Assembly (NCBI RefSeq): GCF_900105905.1
Contig: NZ_FNSV01000005.1
Location: forward strand, 7,440,001 to 7,504,000
Direction: 5' to 3'
From: Rhodococcus koreensis
GTDB taxonomy: Bacteria; Actinomycetota; Actinomycetes; Mycobacteriales; Mycobacteriaceae
DNA: 64,000 nucleotides
A program made the position numbers and the translations under genes. This document shows positions 61,432-64,000 of the stretch, piece by piece. The notes beneath the pieces are model-generated. The model saw nothing but the letters and a program-made list of their open reading frames with translations, did no database searches and was not told the origin of the DNA. How positions within the stretch are numbered: the stretch's first letter is position 1; each line of letters begins with the position of its first letter.

Positions 61432-61792
61432 AGTTGCCGGAGGGTGGTTCGTGCAGACCGAAGGCGGACCCCTGGTCGTCGTGGCAGAGCTTGAATCGCC
61501 CGAATTTTGCTACCGACTCGGGATCGTCACCCAGATCCACGGCGTCGATTGTGCCGCCGAGTGCCAGAACGTGCTCGACTGCGGCGTCGAGGTCCGGCAC
61601 CCGGAAGAAGACGTAGGGGCCGGCGCCCTCGTCGCCGCCGTGGATCCCGCCCGGCACGTTCGGGGTGGCGATCGAATATCCCGATCCGCCGGGTCCCGAT
61701 TCGAATTCCCAGCCGAACAACGCCGAGTAGAACTTTCGGCCCTGCTCCGTGTTGGCCACACCCAGTTCGAAGAACGACAGTTCGCCCGACAT
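61430..61792 (-). CDS. VOC (glyoxalase/bleomycin-resistance) family protein
   Basis: 120 residues: FFELGVANTEQGRKFYSALFGWEF at the N-terminus and FFRVPDLDAAVEHVLALGG, then FGLHEPP at the C-terminus: one paired beta-alpha-beta-beta-beta unit set. Metal-binding positions are only partly recognisable, so the activity cannot be named. ATG at 61792 follows GGAGGAG; the two-codon-longer GTG start is less likely. Confidence 0.85.
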   Translation of the reverse strand: MSGELSFFELGVANTEQGRKFYSALFGWEFESGPGGSGYSIATPNVPGGIHGGDEGAGPYVFFRVPDLDAAVEHVLALGGTIDAVDLGDDPESVAKFGRFKLCHDDQGSAFGLHEPPSGN

Positions 61793-61861
61793 GAGCACTC
61801 CTCCGTCGACAGTGTTTACGTGACGCTACGCCGACGTGCCGACACGCAGAAGTCTTGCATG

Positions 61862-61903
61862 TTAGATCGATAGTGCTCTAATATTGGAGCGAATTCGATC
61901 TAA
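61862..61903. promoter_or_regulatory. nested palindromes in front of the ADP-ribosylglycohydrolase gene
   Basis: Outer: TTAGATCGA (61862-61870) and exact complement TCGATCTAA (61895-61903). Inner: GCTC (61875-61878) with GAGC (61887-61890) around an AATATT centre. Ends 9 nt before the start codon, so a bound protein would block transcription or initiation. Confidence 0.5.
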
Positions 61904-61912
61904 GGGGGATTT

Positions 61913-62869
61913 GTGGAGTTGACCGAACGCCAGACCGACCGAGCCGCAGGCGTATTGATTGCCACCGCCGCGGGCGACGCGCTCGGGGCGGGATACGAGT
62001 TCACCACCCCGGCGGCCGATGCGGTGATCGACTTGGTCGGGGGCGGCATGTTCGACTGGGCGCCGGGGGAGTGGACCGACGACACATCGATGGCCGTAGC
62101 CGTCGCGGAGGTGGCAGCGTCCGGAGTGGATATCGGCCGGGATGACGGACTGGATGCCGTTGCTGCACAGTTCGTTCGGTGGATCGATTCGAACCCGCCC
62201 GACGTCGGCAATCAGACGCGCGCCGTGCTGTCGGCCCGCGACGGCTCGGCCACCGCCATGCAGCGGCGGGCACGCAGCATCACGGGGAGGAAGGGCGGCA
62301 ACGGTTCGCTGATGCGGACGGCCCCGGTCGCGCTGGCGTATCTCGACGACGCCGAGGCGTGCGCCGAGGCTGCGTACCAGATCGGTGCTCTCACCCACGA
62401 CGATCAGCGCGCCGGAGAGGCGTGCCGGCTGTGGTCCCACGCGATCCGGCACGCAGTGCTGTTCGGGACGTTCAACGGGGTCCGGGAATACCTGCAGGTG
62501 GCGCCCGCTGAGGTCGGCGAGTACTGGGGACCGCTGCTCGACCAGGCGGAACGCGGCACACCCGCCGACTTCCCGAAGAACGGCTGGGTGGTTCACGCCC
62601 TGCAGACGGCGTGGTGGGCGATCAGCGGCGCCGACGATTCGGGGCCGCATCACCTTCGGCTGGCCCTCGAGCGGGCCGTCCGGGCGGGCAACGACACCGA
62701 CACCACCGCGGCGATCGCGGGTGGGTTGCTCGGTGCCCGGTGGGGTGCGTCGGCGGTCCCGGACCGGTGGCGCCGGATGCTGCACGGCTGGCCGGGATAT
62801 TCCGCGGACGATCTCGAGCGGCTGGCGATGGCTGCCGTGCGGAGGGGTGAACCGGCCGACCGGCGCTGA
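61913..62869 (+). CDS. ADP-ribosylglycohydrolase (DraG family)
   Basis: 318 residues from GTG with AAGGGGG before it. DraG-fold motifs: GDALGAGYEF, WTDDTSM (Thr55-Asp56-Asp57, metal site 1), GNGSLMR, THDDQRAGEAC and NDTDTTAAIAGGLLGA (metal site 2). Removes ADP-ribose from proteins, DNA or small molecules with two Mg2+/Mn2+ ions. No partner ADP-ribosyltransferase in this window. Nested palindromes directly upstream suggest tight control. Confidence 0.92.
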   Translation: MELTERQTDRAAGVLIATAAGDALGAGYEFTTPAADAVIDLVGGGMFDWAPGEWTDDTSMAVAVAEVAASGVDIGRDDGLDAVAAQFVRWIDSNPPDVGNQTRAVLSARDGSATAMQRRARSITGRKGGNGSLMRTAPVALAYLDDAEACAEAAYQIGALTHDDQRAGEACRLWSHAIRHAVLFGTFNGVREYLQVAPAEVGEYWGPLLDQAERGTPADFPKNGWVVHALQTAWWAISGADDSGPHHLRLALERAVRAGNDTDTTAAIAGGLLGARWGASAVPDRWRRMLHGWPGYSADDLERLAMAAVRRGEPADRR

Positions 62870-62883
62870 GCATGAACGCGATT

Positions 62884-62933
62884 CGTACGTGAGCGGCGCG
62901 GTGTGCCGGGGTGCGCGGCGCCACTCACGTACG
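62884..62933. terminator. hairpin between ADP-ribosylglycohydrolase and a small minus-strand ORF
   Basis: CGTACGTGAGCGGCGC (62884-62899) and GCGCCACTCACGTACG (62918-62933), 15 of 16 pairs, 18-nt GC-rich loop. Shares GTGAGTGG with the other hairpin families. Position suggests it ends transcripts arriving from both sides. Confidence 0.7.
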
Positions 62934-62944
62934 GGGGAACTACG

Positions 62945-63022
62945 TCAGGCCGCCAACTCGTCGGCGATTTCGATGTCGATTTCCTCATCGGTCATTCCGC
63001 CGAAGAGATGGTTGGTGAACAT
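62945..63022 (-). CDS. candidate small acidic protein (micro-ORF)
   Basis: 25 codons from ATG at 63022, or about 38 codons from an in-frame GTG further up; starts MFTNHLFGG and ends with the acidic stretch MTDEEIDIEI and DELAA. Codons are mostly GC-ending as in real genes here. A strong hairpin lies 11 nt past its TGA, as at the ends of other genes in this window. No good ribosome-binding site and no known family, so this is a tentative call. Confidence 0.3.
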   Translation of the reverse strand: MFTNHLFGGMTDEEIDIEIADELAA

Positions 63023-63129
63023 GTCAGCTCGGTTCTTGTCGTGTGTGGTCGTTCCCGGCACGATCGGAGCGACTCGTCCGATCTATGGTGTGTATCGCCG
63101 CCGACTGCGCTGCCGTTTCACTCCCACAG

Positions 63130-63175
63130 GTGAGTGGCAAAGTGTCCTCGGACGCGCATTCCCGCTCACGTAGCG
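63130..63175. repeat. GTGAGTGG hairpin repeat, copy C1
   Basis: 46-nt element beginning AGGTGAGTGGCAAAG and ending CTCACGTAG; imperfect stem GTGAGTGG.../...CCGCTCAC. Matches copy C2 (63930-63975) over most positions and in length. Located 50 nt upstream of the hydrolase gene. Confidence 0.65.
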
Positions 63176-63181
63176 CTTAGG

Positions 63182-63219
63182 CTCATCTCGACCGTTCGTG
63201 TCCCGGAACAGGAGATGAG
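63182..63219 (+). promoter_or_regulatory. leader stem that can mask the hydrolase ribosome-binding site
   Basis: CTCATCTC (63182-63189) is complementary to GAGATGAG (63212-63219), which includes part of the AGGAG ribosome-binding site just before the ATG at 63225. Folding would hide it. Confidence 0.4.
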
Positions 63220-63224
63220 TCGAG

Positions 63225-63926
63225 ATGCCCGCAACCTTCGTTCTGCTGCCCGGCGCCGGCTCCGACTCGTGGTACTGGCACCGCGTCGCGCCGATCCTGG
63301 AGGGGAGCGGGCACTCGGTGATCGCCGTCGACCTCCCGTACGGGGACGACGACGCGGGCCAGTACGAGTTCGCCGACGTCGTCGTCGACGCGGTCGAGGA
63401 CGTCGAGGGGGCGATCGTGCTGGTCGCGCAGTCCATGTCCGCGTTCACCGCGGCGATCGTCTGTCAGCGCGGCGAGGTCGACGTCGACCTGCTGGTTCTG
63501 GTGGCACCGATGCTGCCCGCGCCGGGGGAGGCGCCGGGGCGGTGGTGGGAGACCACCGGCCAGCCGGAGGCGAAGCGGGCGTTCGACGTGCTGGAGGGCC
63601 GCGATCCGGACGCACCCGACGATCTGCGGGCGCTGTTCTTCCACGACGTGCCCGACGACGTCACCGAGGAGGCGTTCAGCCATGAGGAGCCGGTCATGTC
63701 GGACACCCCGTTCGGGACGGTGTGGCAGGCGGAGGCGTGGCCGTTCGTGAAGACGCGGGTCGTCGCCGGCAGCCGTGATCGGCTGTTTCCGCTCGACTTC
63801 ATGCAGCGGATCGTCCGCGAGCGGTTGGGTATCGCACCGGAGGTCATCGACTCGGGACATCTCGCGGCACTCGCGCGCCCCGGCGAACTTGCTGCCATGC
63901 TGGAGCGCTACGCGTCCGAACTGTAG
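63225..63926 (+). CDS. Alpha/beta hydrolase
   Basis: 233 residues. FVLLPGAGSDSWYWHRV near the N-terminus is the HG-like oxyanion region seen in small esterases/lyases of the EstA/hydroxynitrile-lyase-like group. The nucleophile elbow reads AQSMSAF (Ala-Gln-Ser-Met-Ser instead of Gly-X-Ser-X-Gly), the acid lies in VAGSRDRLFPLDF, and His in IDSGHLAALARP. Substrate unknown. Flanked by two copies of the GTGAGTGG hairpin repeat. Confidence 0.85.
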   Translation: MPATFVLLPGAGSDSWYWHRVAPILEGSGHSVIAVDLPYGDDDAGQYEFADVVVDAVEDVEGAIVLVAQSMSAFTAAIVCQRGEVDVDLLVLVAPMLPAPGEAPGRWWETTGQPEAKRAFDVLEGRDPDAPDDLRALFFHDVPDDVTEEAFSHEEPVMSDTPFGTVWQAEAWPFVKTRVVAGSRDRLFPLDFMQRIVRERLGIAPEVIDSGHLAALARPGELAAMLERYASEL

Positions 63927-63929
63927 GCC

Positions 63930-63975
63930 AGGTGAGTGGCAAAGCGTGCTGGAGGACGCATTGCCACTCACCTAG
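63930..63975. repeat. GTGAGTGG hairpin repeat, copy C2 (terminator-like)
   Basis: AGGTGAGTGGCAAAGCGT (63930-63947) pairs with ACGCATTGCCACTCACCT (63956-63973), 17 of 18. Lies 3 nt after the hydrolase stop. Probable terminator. Confidence 0.8.
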
Positions 63976-64000
63976 GCACCCGGAAACGAGGAGGAGAAGC

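Overview
The window reads as chromosomal DNA of a high-GC, mycolate-type actinobacterium, most probably a Rhodococcus or close relative (inference). The support is an Emb-type arabinosyltransferase, a split three-subunit proton-translocating transhydrogenase (pntAA-pntAB-pntB), a type VII secretion-type EspC-like/WxG pair, many Cys-anchored lipoproteins, GTG/TTG starts with GTGA/ATGA overlaps, and a very large catabolic gene content. I see no tRNA, rRNA, CRISPR array, transposase or integrase.

Layout. 0-9.3 kb: end of a DNA-alkylation-repair gene, a TerB-like gene, a lone emb gene, a DUF4232-like lipoprotein, an aldehyde dehydrogenase, an unusual SDR and an amine oxidase. 9.3-38.4 kb: a dense organosulfur-scavenging island. 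It holds an SfnG-like dimethylsulfone monooxygenase coupled to metY, a MocR-type regulator, three NtaA/SnaA/DszA-type FMN monooxygenases, two short luciferase-like monooxygenases, a DszC/SfnB-like acyl-CoA-dehydrogenase-fold oxygenase, two FMN reductase-type proteins, a complete oligopeptide-type ABC transporter, two complete MetNIQ-type transporters, an IclR regulator, tandem TauD dioxygenases and an SsuA/TauA-like binding protein. Together these would import organic sulfur compounds, cleave C-S bonds with reduced flavin or Fe(II)/2-oxoglutarate, and pass sulfide to MetY. 38.4-49.2 kb: an alpha/beta hydrolase, an NlpC/P60 wall hydrolase, a GMC oxidoreductase plus aldehyde dehydrogenase opposite a PucR regulator and a glutamine-synthetase-like ligase, then pnt genes. 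49.2-55 kb: a P450 catabolic cluster (two SDRs, a Tat-type binding lipoprotein, a flavin/2Fe-2S reductase, a 3Fe-4S-type ferredoxin, a P450). 55-64 kb: a fatty-acid desaturase, a three-gene type VII-secretion-like operon, a MaoC-like protein, a small secreted protein, a VOC protein, an ADP-ribosylglycohydrolase and a small alpha/beta hydrolase.

The most striking non-coding signal is a family of dispersed intergenic hairpins. Seven copies share one geometry: 20-nt arms, a 6-nt loop and 46 nt in total, beginning CCCGTG and ending CACGGG. They sit exactly at gene ends. Several contain the stop codon, and sometimes the last codons, of a flanking gene. Related hairpins occur near the right end of the window. 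They look like a family of actinobacterial terminators that behaves as a dispersed repeat.
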